A DNA stretch of 64,000 nucleotides from positions 71,071,939 through 71,135,938 of the forward strand of contig CM053272.1 in the NCBI GenBank assembly GCA_028583415.1, written 5' to 3'. Each line of letters starts with the position of its first letter. Within the stretch, counting starts at the first letter, position 1. Source of the DNA: Protea cynaroides (Eukaryota; Streptophyta; Magnoliopsida; Proteales; Proteaceae). Made by a program: the position numbers and the translations under genes. The notes under the pieces are model-generated. The model had not been told where the DNA came from, searched no databases, and saw nothing but the letters and a program-made list of their open reading frames with translations. Shown here piece after piece: positions 1-9,316 of this stretch.

Positions 1-808
1 CTTGGGCATCCCGCAGGCCCATCTTGCAGATAGCCTCCCAATCTAGAGGCGACGAGAAGGTTTTCTCTTGAATATTCTCATCTACTAAATCAACCCCCAG
101 GCGGATAACCAGAACAGTGATCATACGTCCATAGGGTAGATTACCCCTACGACCGGACAATGTGGCACTGATCATAGTCCGCATGATGATGTAAGGAAGG
201 CAGATGGGCTGTCTAGTGCAAATGTTGTACAAAAGATATTGGATCAACTGAGAAACTCTCTCGTAATGGCCACTCTGTGGAATCAGATTATGCTGGATAA
301 TCTTGAAAAAGACACGTGGAGCCGGACGCATATAGCAAGCTCTCATCTGCCAGCGATCAGGTCGTAGTAGCTGACTATCAATCTTAACCCTCATCTCTGT
401 GGAAATGAACTGGGGCTCTCCAGGAGCACAGTAAACCATGGGGCCATCATAGGGAATGCCCAGTAGGTCGGCCAGTTGCTGATAATCGAATGAAATGTTC
501 ACCCCCTTGACATAGCTTGTGATGCATAGCTCGTGACCCCTATCCACATCATTGTAATCCCCCACCACCTAGAGATTACAATAAAACTGTCGCACTAAAT
601 CCGGGCATGTGCAAGCGTCGTAGGTGATGACAGGGAGCCACCCCATATCACTAAAGGCCCTCTCCACGTTGAACAAGGCTAACTCAGCCAAGTTCACCAT
701 ACGACCACCCTCTACTTTCTTACGAGCATAGTGGGAATACTGTGCCTCGGCTTCGTTGGAGTGGAAGCGAAGGGGATCACGAACTCTGGGTACCTTGGTA
801 CGAGCCAT
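1..808 (-). pseudogene. Antisense accessory ORF of A (putative plant transposon protein-like), partial
   Basis: It starts at the ATG complementary to 806-808 (MARTKVPRVRDP) and runs off the left edge. It is homologous to the accessory ORFs of B, D and E, and more distantly C. The N-terminal half has the GWLPVITY and LVRQFYCNL blocks that I associate with the family annotated as putative plant transposon protein (PF20167-like, recognised from memory). Its biochemical function is unknown. A TAG at about 569-571 interrupts it where the sister copies have CAG; beyond the stop the homologous reading continues to position 1. It is transcribed opposite to gag, between the 5' LTR and gag. A conserved intron candidate precedes the ATG, so I start at MARTK and not at the upstream in-frame Met at about 907. 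Confidence 0.65.
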
Positions 809-813
809 GGTAT

Positions 814-940
814 CTGCCAAATAAGAAAGAAAAAACAAATAATGAGTTAATAGGATAAAAATCCAAAATTTGACATTATAACGACGTAAGTTGGCCAAAA
901 GCCTCACTTGTCACCCATACACGTGGGCAGGAGGACTTAC
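814..940 (-). other. Predicted 5'-leader intron of the A accessory ORF
   Basis: Donor CTAC|GTAAGTCC and acceptor GGCAG|ATACC lie just before the ATG; length 127 nt. The homologous site is present in B (127), D (127), E (130) and C (119) although the sequence inside differs. A second donor match, CTACAG|GTATGC, lies further upstream near 1254. Confidence 0.6.
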
Positions 941-1407
941 GTAGGTTTCAACATATTCCACAACACTCAGACAGTAGGAAATTCTAGCTAATGAAGTCCA
1001 ATTTGAAGAAATTTCAAGAAATCAAAATTTTTGTCAAATTAGGGCAAGAAGAGCAAAAATCCAAGTTCTCGATAACCAACCGATGAAACTCAGAAAATTT
1101 TGAGGGCTTTCGTTCCTCGAGACACCAATAACAAAAGCCCCCAATAAAAATCAAATTTTTACGGTTGGAAAAAATTTACTTTGAAAAATACAAGCTAAAT
1201 GGACAAAAACCTAGAAATGGAAACCCAAAAACAGGTAAAAATGGGAAAGCATACCTGTAGGGATGATGTGGACGTCGAAACACGGATCCAAACTGACTAA
1301 AATAGCGGAGTGACACTGTAGCAACTTAGAGGTGGGAGACAAGTCGAAACGGGAGAGAAATAATAAAGAATGAACCCAGAATCGGATCATAAAGGTCTGA
1401 TTTTTGG

Positions 1408-1614
1408 TCTGAGGGTCGGACAATTCAACCAGGATCATCGACCCTCGGATCGACCCTCCCATCGACCCTCAGCTCTCGGGAATCTGACAAAAAACCAGGG
1501 TCGGATACTGAGGGTCGGATACCCATCGAGCCTCACATCGACCCTCAGCTCTCGGGAAGAACAGGTCATTCCCAGGGTCGGATACTGAGGGTCGGACATA
1601 CCATCGACCCTGCA
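1408..1614. repeat. GGGTCGA/TCGACCC motif cluster in the gag-accessory spacer of A
   Basis: About a dozen copies of AGGGTCGGA and CGACCCT in both orientations, with CAGCTCTCGGGAA between blocks. It lies between the divergent starts of the accessory ORF and gag. The same motif is clustered in the equivalent spacers of B, D and E and in their LTRs. Confidence 0.75.
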
Positions 1615-1750
1615 TAGAAAAGACAGTATTTTTCATAGAATGAGCTGAAAATTTTGAAATTTTACATCAGTTAGCGTGCCTACATGTAGTATAAATGATT
1701 GTCTCACCTATTTTAATGATTTTCAGGCACCACCAATCTCAGGAGGAAAT

Positions 1751-3033
1751 ATGTCTGGGCATAGAGTAACCAGGAAAAGCCGAAATGCAGTTCCACCACC
1801 ACCTGTGGAGGAAACTAGCCAAGAAAATATATACGCCCAGGGAAATCCGCAGGTTGTACCCCCTGGAAATCTACACCAGGAAAATCCTACCAACTTGCCA
1901 CCTCCACCACCGGAGTTAGCAACCATGGTAATGAATCTAGCACAGCAGCTACAATAGATGCAACATGCACAGGCTCAAATGCAAGTTACAATGGGGATTA
2001 TGTTCCAGGTCGCACAAGCTACACCCATGCAGACCGGACAAGCCAGTGCAGCACTGGTGGGTAACCACCCAGCACCTCAAACACCTCAACCACCAGCTGC
2101 ACAAATTCCAGTACCAGGTCCGGAAGCAGCTTAGGTTAATTATCAGTATCCACAACCTATGTTTGGGGCATACCCCCACAATCAGATGGATCACTCTCGA
2201 CTGGTTAAGAGATTTTTGAAGATGAAGCCCAAGGAATTTAATGGTAAACCGTCTGATCCGTTATGGCCAGCACACTGGATCGACGAGATGGAGAGAAACT
2301 TTCTCATGTGACTATCACAGAAGAAGAAAAAGTATTATGTGCCACCTTCATGCTGAAAGGTGATGCACATCATTGGTGGAAATCTACCAAGGCATATCTA
2401 CTGACCAAGCACGCCCTATTGACTTGGGCTATTTATAAAGAAGCGTTCTTTGAGAAGTATTTTCCCCGAAGCTTCAGAGATGCTATGGAAAAAGAGTTCC
2501 TGAGTTTATATCAGGGCCATATTATCTGTGGATGCATATCAACAGCGTTATGAGGAGCTGTTTTTCTTTGCACCACTTAGTATGCAAGAAGAAGACACTA
2601 AGACCCGTAGGTTTGTCACGGGACTGAGAGAAAGCATTAGAGAGCACGTTCTGGGTTTGGAGAAGAAGGTATATAACGAAGCTGTCCAAATTGCTCGAGT
2701 TATAGAATCGAGCCAGAAGGAGAGTTACTTTACACAGACAGAGGTATAAAAAGGCCAGCCGGAAATGCTTATAACAGAGGAAACAACAAGACATTTAAAC
2801 CCTTCCGTGCTCAAGGCTTTACTGCTGCACCCAAGACCACTCCAGTAGCTCAACATCAGCCAAAGCCAAATTCTGAAGGTTCGAAATATTATAACTGCAA
2901 CTAAGCAGGACATATGGCAAGGGAGTGTCCTAAGCCCAAGAAGCAGTTACATCAAGGACGAGTATATGCTGTTACAACCGAGTATGCTGCCGCATCACCA
3001 GATGTGGTAACAGGTATGACTAAAACCTTTTAA
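1751..3033 (+). pseudogene. gag: gag of element A, degraded
   Basis: It begins MSGHRVTRKSRN with a proline-rich N-terminus, then a Gln-rich helix, the retrotransposon Gag block (DPLWPAHWIDEME, HHWWKSTK, YFPRSFRDAMEKEF, QQRYEELFFFAP) and the remains of a CCHC knuckle. Breaks: TAG at 1955-1957 and 2132-2134, a one-base loss near 2308, further shifts near 2520 and 2745, and TAA within the knuckle (about 2902), where C-N-Q becomes C-N-stop. The 2132 TAG and the changed next codon are shared with E. A TTTTCAG acceptor-like site lies 25 nt before the ATG. With the gag-pol intron retained, Gag would stop at TAA 3031-3033. Confidence 0.8.
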
Positions 3034-3082
3034 GTTGTAATTACATTGTATGAGCATGTAGACTAAGTAAAATAAATCACAA
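3014..3082 (+). other. Intron-like segment between gag and pol of A
   Basis: Donor ACAG|GTATGAC, branch-like GACTAAG and a 69 nt span ending CACAA where B and E have CACAG. Removing it joins gag to protease in frame. The acceptor G has changed to A, so this copy could no longer splice here. Confidence 0.55.
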
Positions 3083-3451
3083 GTATCGTACCTATAAATG
3101 CTGTACCCGCTAGAGTACTCATTGATTTAGGAGCTACTCATTCCTTTATATCTGTGTCATTCGGAAAGAAGCTGAAATTACCCATCAAAACATTGGACTA
3201 CAAACTACTTGTACGGTCACCGATGGGGTTAGAAGTAGAATTATAGAAAGGTTATGGACCATGTCCAGTTCTCATTGGCGAGAAAATCTTAGATGCAATC
3301 TTGATCCAATTGGAGATGGCAGACTTTGACGTCATCTTGGGAATGGACTGGTTAGCTCGGCATTCTGAGAACCTATTATGCGCCGAAAAGAAGCTAACAT
3401 TTAAAGACAAAGAAGGAGCAGAATTTAGTTTTGCGGGAACCAAACTGCCCC
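3083..3451 (+). pseudogene. pol: pol of element A, 5' part (protease)
   Basis: This is the retropepsin-like aspartic protease region. The active-site triad region reads DLGATHS where C and E have DSGATHS, a TCA-to-TTA type change that would damage catalysis. Downstream, LIQLEMADFDVILGMDWLARHS is clear. A TAG near 3244 lies where sisters have GAG. The frame stops at 3451 because element B is inserted; it resumes at 15414 after the duplicated GCCCC. Confidence 0.85.
3447..3451. other. Target-site duplication of B, left copy
   Basis: GCCCC immediately before TGTCACACC; the identical GCCCC follows the right end at 15409-15413. Removing B and one copy restores the pol reading frame of A. Confidence 0.95.
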
Positions 3452-5758
3452 TGTCACACCCCAATTCCGCACACTTCAGAATGGTGTGACGAATTGCTAA
3501 ATAGCCAACGGTTCAACCAGGATCTCTAATAGGCTATCCCCGCGTTATCCAAACTTTACACGCATCCACAATCATAATCAGAGTAAATACACATTAGCGG
3601 AAATCTTATAAATAAATGAACTGAGAACTAAAATGATATTAATAATTTAATAGAAAATTATTCTGTATCAAACCGAGACATAATAATTAAGTATCAAATA
3701 CATGTCTAAAATCCAATAAAGAAACCTATAAAAATATCTAATCGAATACACACGAGTTACACTCGCAAAAGGAGTCGTGTGTATCGTCTTCAGCTCCAAC
3801 TTCCATAGCTGCTACGGTTCCGTACGCCGACGCGTTCATGTAATCTTCAACTGTATAACCTGCATCAATAACTAAAAATATTCGACGACGAGGGGTGAGC
3901 ACACAACACGGCTCAGTGAGTAGCCAAAACAATGCAACATTACATATGCATGCAAAAATCAATTTATATCTTTGGTCTTGGTTTATAGTTTGCAATGTAC
4001 AATAGAAAGGTTGGGTGGTCAAAGGTTAACGTTTATTGACACCGCCTCTATACACAGGGTGTGGAAGCCTGCCCGAAGGTTAACGTTTATCGTCGTCCCC
4101 ATCCACCCTACCATAACATTATACAACAAAGGTTAACGTTTATTGCTATATAATGCTATACCAACACGTAAGCCCCTGTTAGCGAGGGCTTGCAAACTGG
4201 GCTCGCTGCTAACCAATCCTAATGCCAAACAGTGTATCCAAGGCCTCACCCCAGCATCCCTCAGAACATCCATAGAGATAGAGCTAAGGCCCCCCGGTAG
4301 AGTCAGAGACTACAACGACCGAGACCACCTCCCCTGATACTCTACGACATAATAGTTCTGCTAAGGTAATGGCGATACGACGATGCCAATGCACAAGACT
4401 TGAGTTAGAGATAGAGCTAAAGTGCTGAGACCCGCCAAAGGTTAACATTTATTGACGTTCTCATCACACCTCCCTTGATACTCGCTCGCATCAAGCACAT
4501 CACCACACACATACAAGTACATGCCTATTCCTATCATCATCATCATCATCATGTTATAAACAATAAAGTAAATATGCATGAACAAGTAATAGAAATATTG
4601 GATGGCATGCTGTATGCACATTACAAACATATTCGCATAGAATCAAACATGGCATAGGACTCAAGAAATAGAAAACAGTTTATTATTAACCAATTTAGTT
4701 TGGGGTTAAGGTTCCTCACCTTAGCTTGCTAATAGATATTTTTCCAAGCTTTAGAATCACCTTTATACTGTTATTATATTGCTAGCAAACCTAACAAAGT
4801 CGATAGAATTTAATTAGAATTAATTCAAAATTTAAAAACCACTCTGTCAACTAAGGATCGACGCTAGGGTCGATGCTAGGTCGATGGCTCTATCGACCCT
4901 CCCTCTATTCTGAACTTCCCGAATGCTAAGGGTCGATGGTCAGAAACACCTAGGGTTGGATGGTCTATCGACCCTCGGTGCGACCCTTGGTGCACTCTGG
5001 TCCAATTTCCACTTTTAATCCATTCTTCGTGTTTGGGGTTCTATGGCTTGCTTCCTACATTCATTCAACAGTCAATCCATGGTCTAGAACCATGTATAAT
5101 CCATCTAGATAGCTTCCGCGCATCCTCCTATGGTTTTCTATGAAAACCTAACCATGGATGGATGGTTTGGGTTTCTCCGAAATCCTACACTCAACCATAT
5201 CTAACCTAAGGTCTGTAGAAACTCATGGAATTAATATCCATACCTGAGAAGATTACTTTTCTCTGCAAATTCTTCTCCTTTTTGCTAAGCCTTCTTCCTA
5301 GCCTCCTTTTTCCTCTTTTCCTTCTTCTCTCTTTCTCTCAATTCAATTAGGGTTGTGAAAGGAGTGAAAGTGGCTTAGGAATGTCATTTAAATAGACTAG
5401 GAATGTCCTATAATAATCCCATTGAGATTTGAAAAGAATCCCAACCAAAAATTAGGAAATTTCCTAATTCCAGTTTCGGCTGAAACCGAGGGTCGATGGG
5501 AGGGTCGATGATCCCGTCGACCCTAGGGTCTTAAGCTGTCCGACCCTCCCTTCAAAACTGAGGGTCTGACTTTCTATTTTGGGAGGTCCGACCCTGCCTA
5601 GCTGGGTGTGCGACCCTCCCCTAAAATTAAGTGTTTTTGGGTCGATTTGATACCTGGGACCTCGATCTCCTTCATGCCCTTGGTCCATTTGACTCGACCA
5701 TGATGGGTAAACCTAGTTCAAGGTGGTAAGACCGGGTTAGTTTGACACGGGTCTTACA
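3452..5758 (-). repeat. 3' LTR of B
   Basis: On the minus strand it starts TGTAAGACCC and ends GGGGTGTGACA. It contains GGGTCGA-type clusters (about 4857-4990 and 5489-5655), four copies of AAAGGTTAACGTTTATTG or near matches (about 4020, 4075, 4130, 4437), an ATC microsatellite and a small open exon (3738-3859). A TATTTAAA box at the equivalent of the TATAAATA of the other elements lies near 5390. Confidence 0.95.
3738..3859 (-). CDS. Candidate terminal coding exon inside the 3' LTR of B
   Basis: A 122 nt open segment follows acceptor-like GATGCAG (a second acceptor, TTTTTAG, lies 12 nt upstream in the same phase) and ends at TAG 3738-3740. It encodes about 40 residues with YTVEDYMN near the start and CECNSCVFD at the end. 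The phase matches the donor AAG|GTACGT at the end of pol (5803), which would add this acidic, cysteine-bearing tail after the chromodomain. The same exon is seen in the LTRs of A, C, D, E and G. Splicing is inferred; the open frame and phase are seen. Confidence 0.5.
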
Positions 5759-8700
5759 ACTCCCCCCAACTTATAAAAATTTCGTCCTCGAAATTGTACG
5801 TACCTTCTGAATCAAACAAGTCAGGGTATTGCTTTCTCATAGCATTTTCTTCTTCCCATTTAATCTCTTCCATGTCTCTACTTTTCCATGTGACCTTAAC
5901 ATAGTAGATATCTCTGTTGCGTAGACGTTGAACCTTTCGACTAGTGATTTCCGTTGGTGTTACTTCAAATGTCAAATCATCAGTCAATTCTGGCAAATCC
6001 ACTGTCAAAACATGTGTTGGGTCTTTGACATACTTCTTCAATAAGGATATGTGAAATACGTCATGCACACTTGACATAGATGGTGGTAGTGCTAACTGAT
6101 AAGCTACTTTTCCACGCTTAGCCAGAATTTCATATGGCCCGATGTATCTTGGACTTAGTTTTCCTTTCTGTCCGAACCTCTTCAATCCTCGCATAGGCGA
6201 TACTTTCAAAAAAACTTTATCGCCCACGGCGAACTCTAGCTCTCTTCGTCAGGTATCTGCGTATTGCTGCTGACGGTTCTGAGCTACTCTTACTCTTTCC
6301 TTGATGATCTCGACCACTCGAAAAGTGTCTTCAACGAATTCCGGTCCAACAATACTACGTTCTCCAACTTCATTCCAAAACAAGGGAGTTCGACACTTCC
6401 TACCATACAGTGCTTCATAAGGTGACATCTGTATAGTAGCCTGATAGTTGTTATTATAAGCGAACTCGATCAATGGTAATTTTTCGTCCCATGATCCCTT
6501 GAAATCAATCACACATGCTCGTAGCATATCTTCTAAAATCTGGATTGTACGCTCGACCGTCCGTCTGCGTTTGTGGATGGAATGCAAGATCGAACTTCAA
6601 TGTTGTACCCATAGCCTTTTGCAGTCCTTCCCAAAATTTGGAAGTAAATCGTGGGTCTCTATCGGACACAATGCTTTCTGGAACACCATGTAACCGAACA
6701 ATATTATCCACATACAGCTTTGCTAACCTTTCCAGTGTATACTGGGGTCATATCGGTATGAAGCGAGCTGTTTTAGTCAGACGGTCTACTATCACCCAAA
6801 CTGCGTCAACTACTCGAGGAGTCAATGGTAGTCCTGTGACGAAGTCCATAGTGATGCAGTCCCATTTCCATGCGGGTTCTAGTAACGGCTGTAACAGTCC
6901 TGCGGGTCTTTGTCGTTCAGTCTTTACTTTCTGACAATTTAGGCATTGAGACACGAACTTGGCTATATCTGCCTTCATTCCCCTCCACCAATACAGTTTC
7001 TTTAGATCATGATACATTTTTGTGCTTCCAGGATGTATCGAGTAAATGGTGGTATGGGCTTCCTTCATCAGTCGGTGTCTAATGTCCATATTTTCTGTTT
7101 CGGGTACACATATTCTTCCTTTGTATTTCAGTACCTTCTCATCATCCAAGGTGAACTCAGGGTTAGTCCTACCTTTCTCAATATCTTCTTGTACTGTTCT
7201 TAGATAAGGATCTGCTGTGATAGCTGTCTTCACTTCGCCCACTATATCCAGTATAATCTTTAATGCCGCGAACATGTTCGAAAATCGATGAATAAACCCT
7301 TGGCTAGCTGATTCATCTGTGGTATCTATCACATATTGTTCGTTGCCGTGATTAAACACCATTCCGTTGGTATACATTGCTACAGTCGTGCTAACTTCTC
7401 CTTGAGATTTTATCATTGCTTTTCTGCTCAATGCATCTGCTACTACGTTCGCTTTTCCCGGATGATACTGGATATCACAATCATAGTCCTTCAATAGTTC
7501 CAACCATCTTCTTTGTCTCATATTCAACTCCTTCTGATTAAATAGGTAAGTAAGACTTTTATGGTCCGACTTAATCTGAAATTTCTCTCCGTATAGGTAG
7601 TGTCTCCATATCTTGACAGCATGTACTACTGCCGCTAACTCCAAATCATGAGTGGGATAATTTTTCTCATGTACCTTCAACTGTCTCGAGGCATACGCAA
7701 CTACTTGCTCTCCTTGCATAAGCACACATCCTAATCCCAATCCCGATGCATCAGTGTATAAGGTAAATGTCTGTCCTGGAACGGGAATGGTCAAAATTGG
7801 AGCAGATATCAATCTGGTCTTCAATGTTTGAAAACTCTTTTCACACTTATCCGTCCATACGAACTTTTCTCCTTTCTTGGTCAAACTGGTGAGAGGTACG
7901 GCAATCCGAGAATAGTCTTCTACGAATCTCCGATAATAACCAGCTAGACCCAGAAAACTTCTAATTTCTGAAACACTCTTTGGTGCTTCCCACTTCACTA
8001 TAGCCTCGATCTTACTGGGGTCCACTTTGATTCCTTCCGCGGATACTACATGGCCTAGAAAGGCGACTTCAGTTAGCCAAAACTCACACTTCAAAAATTT
8101 GGCGTATAACTTCTCTTTCCTTAAACGTTGTAGGGCTGCGTTTAGGTTCTTGACATGGGTTTCCTTGTCCTTGGAGTATACCAATATGTCATCGATAAAT
8201 ACTATGACCGACGTATCCAACATATCGTGGAAAACCCGGTTCATAAGTTCCATGAATGTTGCCGGTGCATTAGTTAGTCCGAAAGACATCACTAGGAACT
8301 CATAATGTCTGTATCTTGTCCTGAAAGCTATCTTCGGAATGTCACCTTCTTTAATCTTCAGTTGATGATAGCCTGATCGAAGATCGATCTTTGAAAATAC
8401 CTTCGCTCCTTGTAACTGATCGAACAACTCATCGATCCTGGGTAGTGGATATCGATTCTTGATTGTCAGCTTATTCAACTCTCGATAGTCGATGCATAAT
8501 CGAACGCTACCATCCTTCTTCTTTACGAACGACACCGGTGCTCCCCATGGAGATATACTGGGTCTAATATAACCCTTATCCATCAGTTCTTGTAATTGCA
8601 CTTTTAATTCCTTCAGTTCAGTAGGAGCCATTCTATAAGGTGCTTTTGATACTGGTGCGGCTCCAGGTATAAGGTCTATTACAAACTCCGTGGCTCGGTC

Positions 8701-9245
8701 GGGTGGTAGTCCGGGTAGTTCCTCCGGAAATACATCAGGAAAATCCCGCACGACATCAATATCTTCCATTCGTGGCACGTCCTTGGTTAGGTCGACCACT
8801 GATACTAGATATCCGACCGCTCCTTTCTCAAGGCACTTCTTAGCCTTTAATGCTGAGAGTATGAGCTTGCGTCTCCTGGGAAGTTTGATTCCCGAGAAAC
8901 TGAATTCTGCTCCTTCTTTGTCTTTGAACGTTAGCTTCTTCTCGGCGCATAACAGATTTGCAGAGTGCCGAGCTAACCAATCCATTCCCAAGATGACGTC
9001 AAAGTCTGCCATCTCAAGTTGTATTAAGGTTGCATCCAAGGTCTGCTTTCCAATGAGAACTGGACATGGTCCATAACCTTTCTCTAGTTCCACTTCTAAT
9101 CCCATCGGTGACCGTACGAGTAATTTGTAGTCTAAAGTTTTGATGGGCAGGTTGGTCTTCTTTCCAAACGACACAGATATAAATGAATGAGTAGCTCCTG
9201 AATCAAAGAATACTCTGGCGGGTATGCCATTGATAGGTACAATAC
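5754..9245 (-). pseudogene. pol: pol of element B (protease-RT-RNase H-integrase-chromodomain), interrupted
   Basis: Order: aspartic protease (DSGATHS near 9200), reverse transcriptase with FIDD at 8188-8199, RNase H (LYTDAS near 7750), integrase with HHCC finger (QCLNCQK near 6940) and catalytic core, and a chromodomain-like tail (YYVKVTWKSRDMEEIKWEEE). The frame is open from protease into integrase, then TGA at 6748-6750, a frameshift near 6580 at the HPQTDG motif, and TGA at 6249-6251. Both stops replace CGA of sister copies. Without splicing the frame stops at TAA 5754-5756, the third to fifth bases of the 3' LTR. A strong donor match (AAG|GTACGT) lies at 5803. Confidence 0.95.
5759..5770 (-). 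promoter_or_regulatory. Polypurine tract of B
   Basis: On the minus strand GTTGGGGGGAGT directly abuts the LTR start TGTAAGACCC; it would prime plus-strand synthesis. Confidence 0.85.
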
Positions 9246-9316
9246 CTGTGATTTATTTTTACTTAGTCTACATGCTCAATCAATTCTAATTATAGCCTTA
9301 CAAGTTTCGGTCATAC
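9246..9316 (-). other. Intron-like segment between gag and pol of B
   Basis: 71 nt, donor ATAG|GTATGAC, branch-like GACTAAG, acceptor AATCACAG|GT. gag and pol are in different frames (offset 2) and become one frame only if exactly these 71 nt are removed. If retained, Gag ends at TGA near 9276. Confidence 0.7.

Noticed and set aside
811..907. Hydrophobic N-terminal extension of the accessory protein that could be a signal peptide
   Set aside because: The segment lies in a conserved intron with clear borders; its Phe/Leu/Tyr content follows from the T-rich intron sequence.
1408..1614. Motif cluster as a CRISPR-like array or satellite
   Set aside because: Units are short, irregularly spaced and in both orientations, and the context is a plant retrotransposon.
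4475..4657. His-run open frames in the LTRs
   Set aside because: Produced by the ATC/ATG microsatellite; not conserved in E or D.
8690..9076. Open frame of 128 codons antisense to protease/RT of B (and similar ones in other pol regions)
   Set aside because: Shadow of the well-conserved pol frame; no independent conservation or start context.
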